Positions 49,951 through 58,316 of a DNA stretch of 64,000 nt are shown in pieces (position 1 is the first letter of the stretch; each line of letters begins with the position of its first letter). The stretch spans positions 160,656-224,655 of the forward strand of contig NZ_FNIZ01000004.1 in the NCBI RefSeq assembly GCF_900104185.1. The letters are read 5' to 3'. The notes under the pieces were generated by a model. That model was not told the DNA's origin. It worked only from the letters and a program-made list of their open reading frames with translations, and searched no databases. The DNA is from Halobacillus aidingensis (lineage in GTDB: Bacteria; Bacillota; Bacilli; Bacillales; Halobacillaceae). Both the position numbers and the translations under genes were made by a program.

Positions 49951-51006
49951 CTATTGATCTGAATGGGGGTAAAACATCACCTTAATGAAAGAACCGTTCT
50001 GATTAATCAGGCTCTCGAAAGTAGACGGCCCTTCTTCCAAAGATAATCGATGGGAAATCAGTGGCTGAATGTTCAGCTGTCCTGTACTCATATAGTGTAA
50101 AGTTGAACTCCATTCTTTCCCTGGAAAAGGGGCGGAGATGGCGTTCCAGGACCCAATGACCTTCAATTCATTACGGACAATCCTTTCAAAATAAAACCTT
50201 TCCATATCAACGTTTGCATAAGGGATGCCCATGTATAGCACTTCGCCTCCTTTTTTGGGAAGCGCCAGCACTTGTTCTGAAGTAACAGGAGAGCCAGCAC
50301 ATTCGACAGCTAGATCAACCCCCAACTGGTCTGTCACCTCTAGCCCCCTCTCATGAGGGAGGACGTCTTTTGGATTGATGAGCACATCTGCTCCGACTTT
50401 TGCTGCTATTTCAAGTTTTTGATCATCAATGTCTATGGCAATCACTTGTTCAGCTCCGAAAATCTTCGCCCATTGCACAGCTAGAAGTCCTATGCTTCCA
50501 CATCCCATGATGGCCACTTTGGCTCCCGGCTGGACACTTGTACGGTAAAATCCGTGGGCGACTACAGATGACGGTTCCACCATGGCAGCTGCATCATAGT
50601 CCACATGATCAGGAAGGGAAAGGACATGGCTTGCAGGAAGGGTTACGAACTCAGCATATGCCCCCGGGTGACGCGCTCCAATGAGGGTCAACCTCTCACA
50701 TTGGGCCAAATCCCCTTTCAGACAACTGTGGCATTCTCCACAATAGAATGTCGGACAACCTGCTACACGGTCCCCAGGTTTGATGCCTTCGACATTAGGT
50801 CCCGTTTCGACAACCTCACCGGAAAACTCGTGTCCGAAAGTCATCCCTTCTACATAAGGTCCCAATTTCTTATACCTTGAAACATCAGAACCACAAACAC
50901 CAACAGCTTTCACTTTGATGACGACTTCATCTTCTTTTCTCACAACTGGATTCGGTTTTTCTTCGTACCGAATATCTTGCGCTCCATAAAGGTTCAAGGT
51001 CTTCAT
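49951..51006 (-). CDS. gatD: Zinc-dependent polyol/polyol-phosphate dehydrogenase, GatD-like
   Basis: 351 residues, medium-chain dehydrogenase. Catalytic zinc region V-G-V-C-G-S-D near 36-42 and G-H-E near 59; structural zinc Cys cluster C-G-E-C-H-S-C-L-K-G-D-L-A-Q-C near 91-105; NAD loop G-C-G-S-I-G near 168. It resembles galactitol-1-phosphate 5-dehydrogenase (to tagatose-6-phosphate), in keeping with the PTS genes. ATG 51006 has AAAAAGGTGAG upstream; the 13-codon extension is rejected. Last gene of the operon. Confidence 0.85.
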   Translation of the reverse strand: MKTLNLYGAQDIRYEEKPNPVVRKEDEVVIKVKAVGVCGSDVSRYKKLGPYVEGMTFGHEFSGEVVETGPNVEGIKPGDRVAGCPTFYCGECHSCLKGDLAQCERLTLIGARHPGAYAEFVTLPASHVLSLPDHVDYDAAAMVEPSSVVAHGFYRTSVQPGAKVAIMGCGSIGLLAVQWAKIFGAEQVIAIDIDDQKLEIAAKVGADVLINPKDVLPHERGLEVTDQLGVDLAVECAGSPVTSEQVLALPKKGGEVLYMGIPYANVDMERFYFERIVRNELKVIGSWNAISAPFPGKEWSSTLHYMSTGQLNIQPLISHRLSLEEGPSTFESLINQNGSFIKVMFYPHSDQ

Positions 51007-51025
51007 ATGTCTCACCTTTTTCTTC

Positions 51026-51196
51026 CTACATATTTTCCGTATCATCCACGGGTTCGGAACCGGGGGATCTCTTATTCATGATTTTCAAACAGGCTCCACC
51101 TACAATAATAGAGTTGAAGATCATTTGGTTTTCAAAATAGACATCTCCGATAGACCGCATGGGGCCTAGCATAAATTCTAAGAATGCATCGACCAT
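51026..51196 (-). CDS. 56-residue conserved-looking small protein inside the PTS operon
   Basis: Read on the minus strand from ATG 51196: V-D-A-F-L-E-F-M-L-G-P-M-R-S-I-G-D-V, then F-E-N-Q-M-I-F-N-S-I-I-V-G-G-A-C-L-K-I-M, then a polar tail K-R-S-P-G-S-E-P-V-D-D-T-E-N-M and TAG. AGAGGGG lies 8 nt upstream of the ATG. It fills the gap between two dehydrogenase genes almost exactly (24 bp before, 19 bp after). One amphipathic or membrane-associated helix is likely. Function unknown; perhaps an accessory of the PTS permease or of a dehydrogenase. Confidence 0.7.
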   Translation of the reverse strand: MVDAFLEFMLGPMRSIGDVYFENQMIFNSIIVGGACLKIMNKRSPGSEPVDDTENM

Positions 51197-51220
51197 ATAC
51201 AACCCCTCTTTTCTTTACTC

Positions 51221-52252
51221 TTAATCGACAGGCGTCAATAGAACTTTGATTGCTTCCCCTTTTTTGATGGCCTGATACGCCTGTTCCCATTCCGTAATCG
51301 GAAATTCATGGGTTACCATCGAGCGAGCGTTCACTCGACCGCTGTTCATCAGTTCTAAAGACGGCTCCCAATCCGATGATTTTTGACTTCGACTTCCTAC
51401 AACCCGGATTTCTTTTTGGATGATCTTTTCTAAGTCAAACTCGATTTCCGGTTTAGCGAATATACCCACTTGTCCATACTGTCCTTTTTTCTTCAACAAA
51501 TCCAACGCCAGGCCAGCCGCTGGTATGGCTCCGGAACATTCGTACACGACATCTGCACCATAGCCATCTGTGAGCCCATGGACAAACTCCTGTAAATCAC
51601 GCTTTTGAATATCGATGGCATAATCAATTCCCAGCTCTTCTGCCTTGCTCAACCGGATTTGGTCATGAGACAAGCCGGCAATGATCACGGTAGCTCCTCG
51701 ACTTTTGGCTACCTGTGCCGTAAACAATCCTATAGGTCCCGGTCCAATGACGACCACCAGGTCTCCAGGATTGATGACTGTTTTTTCAACAGCATGATAG
51801 GTACAGGCAAGCGGCTCCGTCATTGCGCCCGAACGGTAATCGACTTGTGACGGAAGGTGGTGCACGCTTTCCTTCCGTGCAATCAAATATTTGGCGAACC
51901 CACCGTCCTGCTGGGTACCGAGACCTTTCCGATGGTTACACAGGTTGTAGTCCCCGCTTCTGCAATACTCACATTCTCCACATACATAAAAGGTCGTTTC
52001 AGAAGTGACTCGATCCCCGATTTTAAACTCTGTAACGCCTTCTCCGACATCAACAACGACTCCGGAAAATTCATGTCCCAGTGTCACAGGGACCTTCACC
52101 TTATAATGGCCTTCATAAGTATGGATGTCAGACCCACAAATGCCCGTGTATTTAACTTCGATCTTCACTTGGTCTTTTCCGACTTCTGGTACTGGTTTAT
52201 CTTGAACTACTAAATTACCGTATCCAAGTTCTGTCTTAACAAGCGCTTTCAA
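51221..52252 (-). CDS. Zinc-dependent alcohol/polyol dehydrogenase
   Basis: 343 residues, medium-chain dehydrogenase. T-G-I-C-G-S-D near 36-42, G-H-E near 60, Cys cluster C-G-E-C-E-Y-C-R-S-G-D-Y-N-L-C near 91-105, NAD loop G-P-G-P-I-G near 169-174. It is related to sorbitol, threonine and galactitol-phosphate dehydrogenases and only distantly similar to the second dehydrogenase of the operon. Starts 14 bp after gatC. It may oxidise a different polyol phosphate brought in by the same PTS, or a second carbon of the same one. Confidence 0.85.
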   Translation of the reverse strand: MKALVKTELGYGNLVVQDKPVPEVGKDQVKIEVKYTGICGSDIHTYEGHYKVKVPVTLGHEFSGVVVDVGEGVTEFKIGDRVTSETTFYVCGECEYCRSGDYNLCNHRKGLGTQQDGGFAKYLIARKESVHHLPSQVDYRSGAMTEPLACTYHAVEKTVINPGDLVVVIGPGPIGLFTAQVAKSRGATVIIAGLSHDQIRLSKAEELGIDYAIDIQKRDLQEFVHGLTDGYGADVVYECSGAIPAAGLALDLLKKKGQYGQVGIFAKPEIEFDLEKIIQKEIRVVGSRSQKSSDWEPSLELMNSGRVNARSMVTHEFPITEWEQAYQAIKKGEAIKVLLTPVD

Positions 52253-52266
52253 AATTATCCCTCCCT

Positions 52267-53526
52267 TTAATTGAACAAACTAAAGACTTTAAAGATGATC
52301 CAGTTGACTAAGTTTCCACCCTGGTCAATACTTGAAATCTTTGCAGACCCTTCCGGCATTTCAAAGTCAGCATTCACAGCCATTTCCGTGAAAACAGGTG
52401 CCACGTCTGTAGCCATATAAAGAGATAAAGCGATCATCAATGTCCCTACAATGACGGAATGAACAATATTTCCTCGTGCAGCTCCAACGATGAAAGCGAC
52501 TACAAATGGAATAGTAGCCAAGTCCCCGAACGGAAGCAAAGAGTTGCCTGGCAGAACGACGGCAAGAACAACCGTAACCGGTACAAGGATCAGAGCCGTA
52601 GAGATGACGGCAGGATGCCCAAGAGCAACGGCGGCATCAAGCCCGATATAAATTTCCCGATCGCCAAAGCGTTTAGATAACCATTCACGTGCCGACTCAG
52701 AAACAGGCATTAATCCTTCCATAAGGATTTTGACCATTCGAGGCATGAGGACCATAACCGCTGCCATAGCCATTCCGATTTCAATGACCTCCCCGACACT
52801 GTAGCCGGCAAGAATTCCGATGGTCGCTCCTAAGAACAATCCGATGAAGATCGATTCTCCGAAAATCCCAAATCGCTTCTGAATCGTCTCCGGATCCGCG
52901 TTCCAATTTTTCACCACCGGCACTTTATTCAGTAATTGCACTAAAAAGATACCAGGAGCATAAGAAATGGTACTTCCTGTGGCGATGGAAACACCCGGAA
53001 GGTCGAAGAATTTACTGACCATAGGTGCCGTCCAATCTGCGACTTTAAGACATACGATTTGGAAAAGGACCGCTGCAATCAAACCCTGAATAATACTTCC
53101 CGAAACCGCATATACCATGGCGGCCATAAAGGTATAGTGCCAGAAATTCCAAATATCTACGTTCATCGTTTTCGTTGTTTTCGTTAAAAGCATGATGACA
53201 TTAACGATAAGGCCCAAAGGAATGATGAATGCGGCGACTACGGACGCCCACGCGATTGATGAGGAGGCCGGCCAGCCTACGTCAATGACGTTCAATTCCA
53301 CACCTAATCGATCCACCATGCCCTGCGCCGCTGGCCCTAAGTTATTGACCAGCAAATCTACAACTAAGAAAATCCCTACAAATGCCACTCCAATCGTTAA
53401 GCCGGATCGGAAAGCCTTTCCCGGTTTCTGTCCGAACAGTAAACCTAATAAGAAAATGGCGACAGGCAGAATGACTGTTGCCCCTAAGTCTAAGAATCCT
53501 TGTACGATGTCGACGAAACCCTGCAT
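52267..53526 (-). CDS. gatC: PTS galactitol-type permease, EIIC
   Basis: 419 residues, about ten membrane segments, in the EIIC-GAT family: G-F-L-D-L-G-A-T-V-I-L-P-V-A-I-F near the start, G-Q-K-P-G-K-A-F-R-S-G, P-G-V-S-I-A-T-G-S-T-I-S-Y-A and G-L-D-A-A-V-A-L-G-H-P. It translocates galactitol or a related polyol with phosphorylation by EIIB. Start ATG 53526 follows GAGGGAGGATTTTTC. Confidence 0.92.
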   Translation of the reverse strand: MQGFVDIVQGFLDLGATVILPVAIFLLGLLFGQKPGKAFRSGLTIGVAFVGIFLVVDLLVNNLGPAAQGMVDRLGVELNVIDVGWPASSSIAWASVVAAFIIPLGLIVNVIMLLTKTTKTMNVDIWNFWHYTFMAAMVYAVSGSIIQGLIAAVLFQIVCLKVADWTAPMVSKFFDLPGVSIATGSTISYAPGIFLVQLLNKVPVVKNWNADPETIQKRFGIFGESIFIGLFLGATIGILAGYSVGEVIEIGMAMAAVMVLMPRMVKILMEGLMPVSESAREWLSKRFGDREIYIGLDAAVALGHPAVISTALILVPVTVVLAVVLPGNSLLPFGDLATIPFVVAFIVGAARGNIVHSVIVGTLMIALSLYMATDVAPVFTEMAVNADFEMPEGSAKISSIDQGGNLVNWIIFKVFSLFN

Positions 53527-53567
53527 GAAAAATCCTCCCTCGTTCTATCAGGTGACCAATCGTCCGT

Positions 53568-53852
53568 TTACTTCTTTAGTTCCTGTAGAATTTCTTTTTT
53601 TGTCTCTTCTGTTCCAATTCCAGTCAAAAAGGATCTCGCGTTAATCACAGGGAAACGATAATCCTTCTGAGTCATAGCTGTCGTCACCAGCAAATCAGCT
53701 GTATCTTCATAACTGCCCACTTCTGCGATTTTGATTTGGACAAGATCGACGTCCAAGTTATTTTCTTTTGCCATATCTTCAATCGCTCCATTCACGACTG
53801 TAGATGTTGCGATTCCTGCTCCACATGCGACCAATACTTGTTTCTTTGCCAT
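53568..53852 (-). CDS. gatB: PTS galactitol-type EIIB, copy 2
   Basis: 94 residues. V-L-V-A-C-G-A-G-I-A-T-S-T-V holds the phosphorylated Cys at position 10 in a P-loop. By my alignment it is identical to the upstream EIIB at 85 of 94 positions, differing mostly in the C-terminal third. The ribosome site is AAAGGAGAG. Tandem duplication within the operon. Confidence 0.92.
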   Translation of the reverse strand: MAKKQVLVACGAGIATSTVVNGAIEDMAKENNLDVDLVQIKIAEVGSYEDTADLLVTTAMTQKDYRFPVINARSFLTGIGTEETKKEILQELKK

Positions 53853-53881
53853 GATTATTTCTCTCCTTTTTTAGTAGATTC

Positions 53882-54166
53882 CTATTTTTGAAGCGCTGTC
53901 AAAATCTCTTTTTTCGTAGCATCCGTCCCGATTCCTGTTAGAAACGATCTCGCATTGATGACCGGAAACGAATATTCCTTCTGTGTCATAGCTGTCGTGA
54001 CCAGTAAGTCTGCTGTGTCTTCATAGCCACCGACTTCTGCAATTTTAATTTGGACAAGGTCGACATCCAAATTGTTTTCTTTCGCCATTTCTTCAATTGC
54101 TCCGTTTACGACTGTAGACGTTGCGATTCCTGCTCCACATGCGACCAATACTTGTTTCTTCGCCAT
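53882..54166 (-). CDS. gatB: PTS galactitol-type EIIB, copy 1
   Basis: 94 residues, active Cys10 in the same V-L-V-A-C-G-A-G-I-A-T-S-T-V loop. It starts three bases after the EIIA gene and is followed 29 bp later by its near-identical copy. Changes between copies lie at residues 26, 47, 63, 65, 82, 83, 90, 91 and 93, outside the active loop, so both should be functional. Confidence 0.92.
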   Translation of the reverse strand: MAKKQVLVACGAGIATSTVVNGAIEEMAKENNLDVDLVQIKIAEVGGYEDTADLLVTTAMTQKEYSFPVINARSFLTGIGTDATKKEILTALQK

Positions 54167-54168
54167 GA

Positions 54169-54654
54169 TTATTTCTCTCCTTCAAGCGCATCAAAGTCCA
54201 GTTTTTCTTCCAACAGACCTCTGATGCTCGATTTATTTTTTTCTTCAAGAATGGATAACAAAACCTCTTCATTTTGGAAAACGGCCATCAACTGCTGCAA
54301 CAAAGATAACTGGGAATGGGCTTCATCCATAGCTAACAAAAATACGATTTGGACTGGAATCGTTTCCTCATCATCACCCATGACGCCGAACTCGACCGCT
54401 CTGTCCAACACTCCTATACTCACTGTCTTCCGGTGAACATGTTCCACATCCGTATGGGGAATAGCCACCGCTACACCTGAAGTTGGCAGCCCTGTCGCGT
54501 ATTCTTCTTCCCTTTTGATAATTGCGGGAATGAAGCTCTCCTTGACTAAATCTAAATCCACTAGATTCTGACCCATTTTCTCTAATACTTCTTCTTTGGA
54601 TTTCGCTTCTACGTTCAGTAGAATGACAGATTCATTAAAGTAAATATTGCTCAT
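54169..54654 (-). CDS. gatA: PTS EIIA, fructose/mannitol-type fold (GatA-like)
   Basis: 161 residues. Phosphorylation His in V-A-V-A-I-P-H-T-D near 67; Y-A-T-G-L-P-T-S-G-V precedes it as in the EIIA-Fru/Mtl/Gat family. It passes phosphate from HPr to the EIIB proteins. ATG 54654 has AAGTGGTGA upstream, so the GTG at 54666 is rejected. Confidence 0.9.
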   Translation of the reverse strand: MSNIYFNESVILLNVEAKSKEEVLEKMGQNLVDLDLVKESFIPAIIKREEEYATGLPTSGVAVAIPHTDVEHVHRKTVSIGVLDRAVEFGVMGDDEETIPVQIVFLLAMDEAHSQLSLLQQLMAVFQNEEVLLSILEEKNKSSIRGLLEEKLDFDALEGEK

Positions 54655-54690
54655 CTTATTCACCACTTATTTATAAGATATTGACTCCGT

Positions 54691-56736
54691 TCATTCACCG
54701 GAGTAACTCTGGATCAGTTCATGGATCTCTTTCGTTTCTTCCATTTGCATGAGTCGGTTCCGATCCAGCTCTGAGCTTGCTAAGTTCATCAATTGCATCA
54801 ATCCATGCATATGCTTTTTCTTATCTTCAGCTGCGATGACGACGATAACGTGTACCTTTTCATCCGGATTAAAGGAAACCCCTTCCTTCACCTTCAATAG
54901 ACTCATCCCTGCTCTATTCACTCCGTCTTCTGGAGCTGCATGGGGAATGGCAAAGTGAGGAGCGATAATGATATAAGGATCCCTCACCATCTGGTGGACC
55001 ATCGTCTCCACGTACCTTTCTTCTACGTATCTCTTTTGTACGAGAGGTTCAGATGCGATTCTAAGAGCTTCTTCCCAAGAGTCCACTGACCTTCTTACTG
55101 TAATGTGATCCATTTGGATAAAATCATCTAAATGTAGGGATCTGCGCTCTAAGCTACGTTTGATGGATGACTCTTCATCACGGTGAACATAAGAGTTGAG
55201 TTCTTCAATCAATGCTTTTTCATCATGGACTGTCGTGTGATTTTTAATAATATCCATGAGATGATCCACATGGATGTCATTCAGAATGTAGCCTTGCACA
55301 TCCATCATGACCTGCTTTCTTAACCTCAAGCGGTCGTCCTGATTTAAAAATGCCTTGCAGACCATCACTTTTTCTTCACTTTCCAGCATAGTTGTGGAGA
55401 ATACATAGTCGTAATCCAATTCATACTCCATGTATTCACGGACGGATAAAGAATCCAGAAAAACAAATTCCGGAAACAGTTCCGTCAATTGATTAAAGAG
55501 TAATCGTGATACCGAAACTCCTTGAGGGCAAACGACTATTGCCTTTACCTTTTTCTCAATACTTTCTCCTTGTCTCGTCATCCATCCTCCAATAAGCATA
55601 GTCACATAGGTGACTTCGTTATCTGGAATTTCTTCGTCAATATAAGCTTTCAGTGGAGAAATGGATCGCTTGACGAGATGATGGACTTCCTTGAGCTCTT
55701 CTGTAATGGAACCTTGAATGACTTGTGTTTCTGTAAGCCCGTATTTGATCCGGTAGTAAGCCGGGCGAATGTGTTGAAAAAGCTTTTCGACCAGCTGTGA
55801 TCGATCTTGGAAGTTGATACAGGCACTTCTTTCGAAAAGCTGAAGCATTTGTTCTATGACTGGAATCAAGTCCCCCCTCGAACCTACATCGGACAGTTCT
55901 TCTGAACGATATACATTTGTCGTCAATAAATGAAGAGTCATGAATAACCGCTCTTCTTCAGGGATATCAATGGATTCAAAAATTTCCCCAATGACTTGAT
56001 ATTCGTTCGTACTCGATATATCTTCATGCTTCACAGGGAAGGTGGAGATGACGAACCCCCTCTCCATCCTTCTTAATATCAACGCAAGGATGTAAGGCAT
56101 GGTTTCCATTTTTTCATCTGTGAACTGAATATTGAGCTGGTCTTCAAATTTTTCAATTTTTTGCGTGAATCTCCTCAATTGTTCTGAAGATAGAAGGGCC
56201 AATTCTTCCACTTTGCTTGCCCCGTTATGCACCAACAATTCGTAAGTCACCTTAATGAGGACCCGACGAATCTGGAACTCTTTCCCCTCCAGCATATAAC
56301 CTTGTTTCCTTGTGTATTTGATGGTTACGCCATACGATTCCAAAAAGGATTGGGCCTGCTTCAAATCATTGAGAATGGTATTCTTGCTGAAATCCAACTC
56401 AAAGGTAAAATGATTCAGGGATAGCTCTTCTCTGCTCAGAAGCATCAAAATAATGAAATAAATCCTTTGTTTTTCAGATAAGACGGCTACGCCAACCGAC
56501 GACTTCTGTTCTCCATTCACTTGAGCGAAGACCGACCGATCAATGATGAATTGCCCCTGTCTTGTACGCTCAATTTCAGGAAGGTTGTGAGACACTAACC
56601 AATCGTTGATTTTATTGAAGCTGTAACCAAGTTGCCTCCGTGTTAACTCGTACTTCTTTTCGAGTGTTGTACTTGTGATTCTCGGATTGACAACCAATTC
56701 TTGAAGAATTTTGTTGCTTCTTTCATTGAGTTCCAC
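54691..56736 (-). CDS. PRD-containing transcriptional regulator with EIIB and EIIA domains
   Basis: 681 residues, MtlR/GatR-type plan: two N-terminal helix-turn-helix units (to about 160), PRD1 (about 180-285, with L-H-L-L), PRD2 (about 300-405, with F-Q-H-I-R-P-A-Y-Y-R-I-K-Y-G), EIIB-Gat-like domain (K-A-I-V-V-C-P-Q-G-V-S near 415) and EIIA-like domain (F-A-I-P-H-A-A-P near 600). PTS phosphorylation of these domains sets activity. In PRD2 the second usual His (L-H-F-G) reads M-L-I-G. Start is GTG 56736 behind AAGGGGGACAG. It leads the PTS operon it should activate. Confidence 0.88.
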   Translation of the reverse strand: MELNERSNKILQELVVNPRITSTTLEKKYELTRRQLGYSFNKINDWLVSHNLPEIERTRQGQFIIDRSVFAQVNGEQKSSVGVAVLSEKQRIYFIILMLLSREELSLNHFTFELDFSKNTILNDLKQAQSFLESYGVTIKYTRKQGYMLEGKEFQIRRVLIKVTYELLVHNGASKVEELALLSSEQLRRFTQKIEKFEDQLNIQFTDEKMETMPYILALILRRMERGFVISTFPVKHEDISSTNEYQVIGEIFESIDIPEEERLFMTLHLLTTNVYRSEELSDVGSRGDLIPVIEQMLQLFERSACINFQDRSQLVEKLFQHIRPAYYRIKYGLTETQVIQGSITEELKEVHHLVKRSISPLKAYIDEEIPDNEVTYVTMLIGGWMTRQGESIEKKVKAIVVCPQGVSVSRLLFNQLTELFPEFVFLDSLSVREYMEYELDYDYVFSTTMLESEEKVMVCKAFLNQDDRLRLRKQVMMDVQGYILNDIHVDHLMDIIKNHTTVHDEKALIEELNSYVHRDEESSIKRSLERRSLHLDDFIQMDHITVRRSVDSWEEALRIASEPLVQKRYVEERYVETMVHQMVRDPYIIIAPHFAIPHAAPEDGVNRAGMSLLKVKEGVSFNPDEKVHVIVVIAAEDKKKHMHGLMQLMNLASSELDRNRLMQMEETKEIHELIQSYSGE

Positions 56737-56784
56737 TCTCTGTCCCCCTTCCGCATTTTTATTGTAGCACCTATAAAAACGTCT

Positions 56785-56800
56785 ATGTATACGCTTTCAT
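56785..56800 (-). promoter_or_regulatory. Candidate cre site upstream of the galactitol-type operon
   Basis: Minus strand ATGAAAGCGTATACAT fits WTGNAANCGNWNNCW completely. It lies about 20 nt upstream of a -10-like TACAAT (56761-56766), overlapping the expected -35 area, so CcpA would repress the operon when glucose is present. Confidence 0.6.
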
Positions 56801-56940
56801 CCCAAGATAGTGAATAGGGATTGTACATCATAGGGATTTACTTTTTTAAAATTCAAACATTTGTAGTGGAAAAATAGGCATCTCCCCCCCTTTGGAAGCC
56901 ACGTGTCTATTCATTTGAGGGGTGCCCATATGGATGGAAA

Positions 56941-56981
56941 ATAAAAAGACAACCTGCGTGATCGACAGATTGTCTTTCTTT
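56941..56981 (-). terminator. Terminator of alaX
   Basis: Stem AAAGACAA(T/C)CTG / CAGGTTGTCTTT with one mismatch; the minus strand continues TTATTTTCC. Confidence 0.75.
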
Positions 56982-56998
56982 GATCCTGTTAGGAAGAA

Positions 56999-58180
56999 TT
57001 ACAAAAGGTTATGGATTCGACCAGCAAAAGACTGCCCGTCCATCAGCCTCTTTCCTCCCCCTTGAACAAAGTTCGGTTTTCCTCCGCCCTTTCCTTCGAT
57101 AAGGGGCATCACCTGCTTGGCGACCTCGTTCATATTCCTATCGATGTCCTCTCCGCGAGCAAGCACAAACTGTAACTGTTTCTCCTGTTCACTGATCAGA
57201 ATGACATATGCTTCTGGAGCTTTTTCGATGATGGCTTTCCCTAGAGACTGCAGCGTTTTTATTGAACGATCATTAAAGACACGCTGGATCACCGACTGCC
57301 TATTGGACGCTGAAAGGATTTCCTCCGCTTCATAGTGAAGGAGTTGTCCCTCCAGCTCGGCAATTTTCTTATCCTTTTCCTTACTTGCATGGATGAGCTC
57401 ACCAACTTCATCGACAAGCTGTTGTTCCGGCTTCGGAACGATCCGCTTCAATTCGGTCAACACCTGATGCTTCTGACCGAGTTTTTGCAAGACACGATTA
57501 CCGCACACGAACTCTAAGCGCACCTGGTGCTTGTTTTTTGTCCATCCTAAAAACTTGGCAGCCATGACTTCACCTGTGGAATGAGGGTGCGTACCCCCAC
57601 AGCCGTTGTAATCGATCTCTGGGATGATAACAAGGCGCACATCACCCTTAACGGCGAGTGGTTTACGAAGCGGATACTCTCCCGCTTCCTCAACAGACAT
57701 CCATTTCGTTTCAACCGGGTAATTGGAGCGAATGATCTGGTTGACCTGTTCCTCCACTTTTACCAACGTTTCATCAGACAGCTTTCCCGTATCTAAATCA
57801 ATCGTCACCGTATCTTTTCCTAAATGAAAGCTCGTGGTCGGGATATCGAACTGATCGTCGAAAACAGCTGAAATGATATGCTGGCCACAGTGCTGCTGCA
57901 TGTGGTCAAGCCGTCGCTCTTGATTGACCTTCCCATGCACCCTTCCTTCTGTGGACAAATCTTCTTTTATGTAATGGCGTACTTCATCGTCCACTTCTTC
58001 GACACCGAACACCTCAACATCATTCAAAGTTCCTTCGTCGTGCGGCTGGCCTCCGCCTGTCGGGTAAAACGCTGTTTCTTCGAGCACTACATACAAACCG
58101 CGTTCATCTTCATCTGTTTTAACCACCTTTGAGTCAAAATCCATCGTATAAACATCTTCATAGTACAGTTTTCTCGTCAT
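56999..58180 (-). CDS. alaX: Alanyl-tRNA editing protein, AlaX-L type
   Basis: 393 residues. Editing-domain zinc ligands: H-x-x-x-H in Q-Q-H-C-G-Q-H-I-I near 96-102 and C-G-G-T-H in Y-N-G-C-G-G-T-H-P-H near 195; E-T-A-F-Y-P-T-G-G-G-Q-P near 35-46 is the conserved start of the domain. The C-terminal third is DHHA1-like and ends G-G-G-K-P-N-F-V-Q-G-G-G, as in AlaRS. It hydrolyses Ser- or Gly-tRNA(Ala) in trans. The ATG at 58180 follows TAGGAGGAACG. Confidence 0.93.
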   Translation of the reverse strand: MTRKLYYEDVYTMDFDSKVVKTDEDERGLYVVLEETAFYPTGGGQPHDEGTLNDVEVFGVEEVDDEVRHYIKEDLSTEGRVHGKVNQERRLDHMQQHCGQHIISAVFDDQFDIPTTSFHLGKDTVTIDLDTGKLSDETLVKVEEQVNQIIRSNYPVETKWMSVEEAGEYPLRKPLAVKGDVRLVIIPEIDYNGCGGTHPHSTGEVMAAKFLGWTKNKHQVRLEFVCGNRVLQKLGQKHQVLTELKRIVPKPEQQLVDEVGELIHASKEKDKKIAELEGQLLHYEAEEILSASNRQSVIQRVFNDRSIKTLQSLGKAIIEKAPEAYVILISEQEKQLQFVLARGEDIDRNMNEVAKQVMPLIEGKGGGKPNFVQGGGKRLMDGQSFAGRIHNLL

Positions 58181-58269
58181 TGGACGTTCCTCCTATGTAT
58201 TCTTAAGGGTATCGTAACACGTATAGAAGGTCGAAGTGTTTCACTCACCCTTTATGACCATTCCTTCAT

Positions 58270-58304
58270 TAAAAAAAGAAAGGGCAAGCGTCTACAACGC
58301 TTGC
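58270..58304 (-). terminator. Terminator of the PfkA-like gene
   Basis: Stem GCAAGCGT / ACGCTTGC around a 5-nt loop, then CCCTTTCTTTTTTT on the minus strand. Confidence 0.85.
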
Positions 58305-58316
58305 ACACATTCCGAT

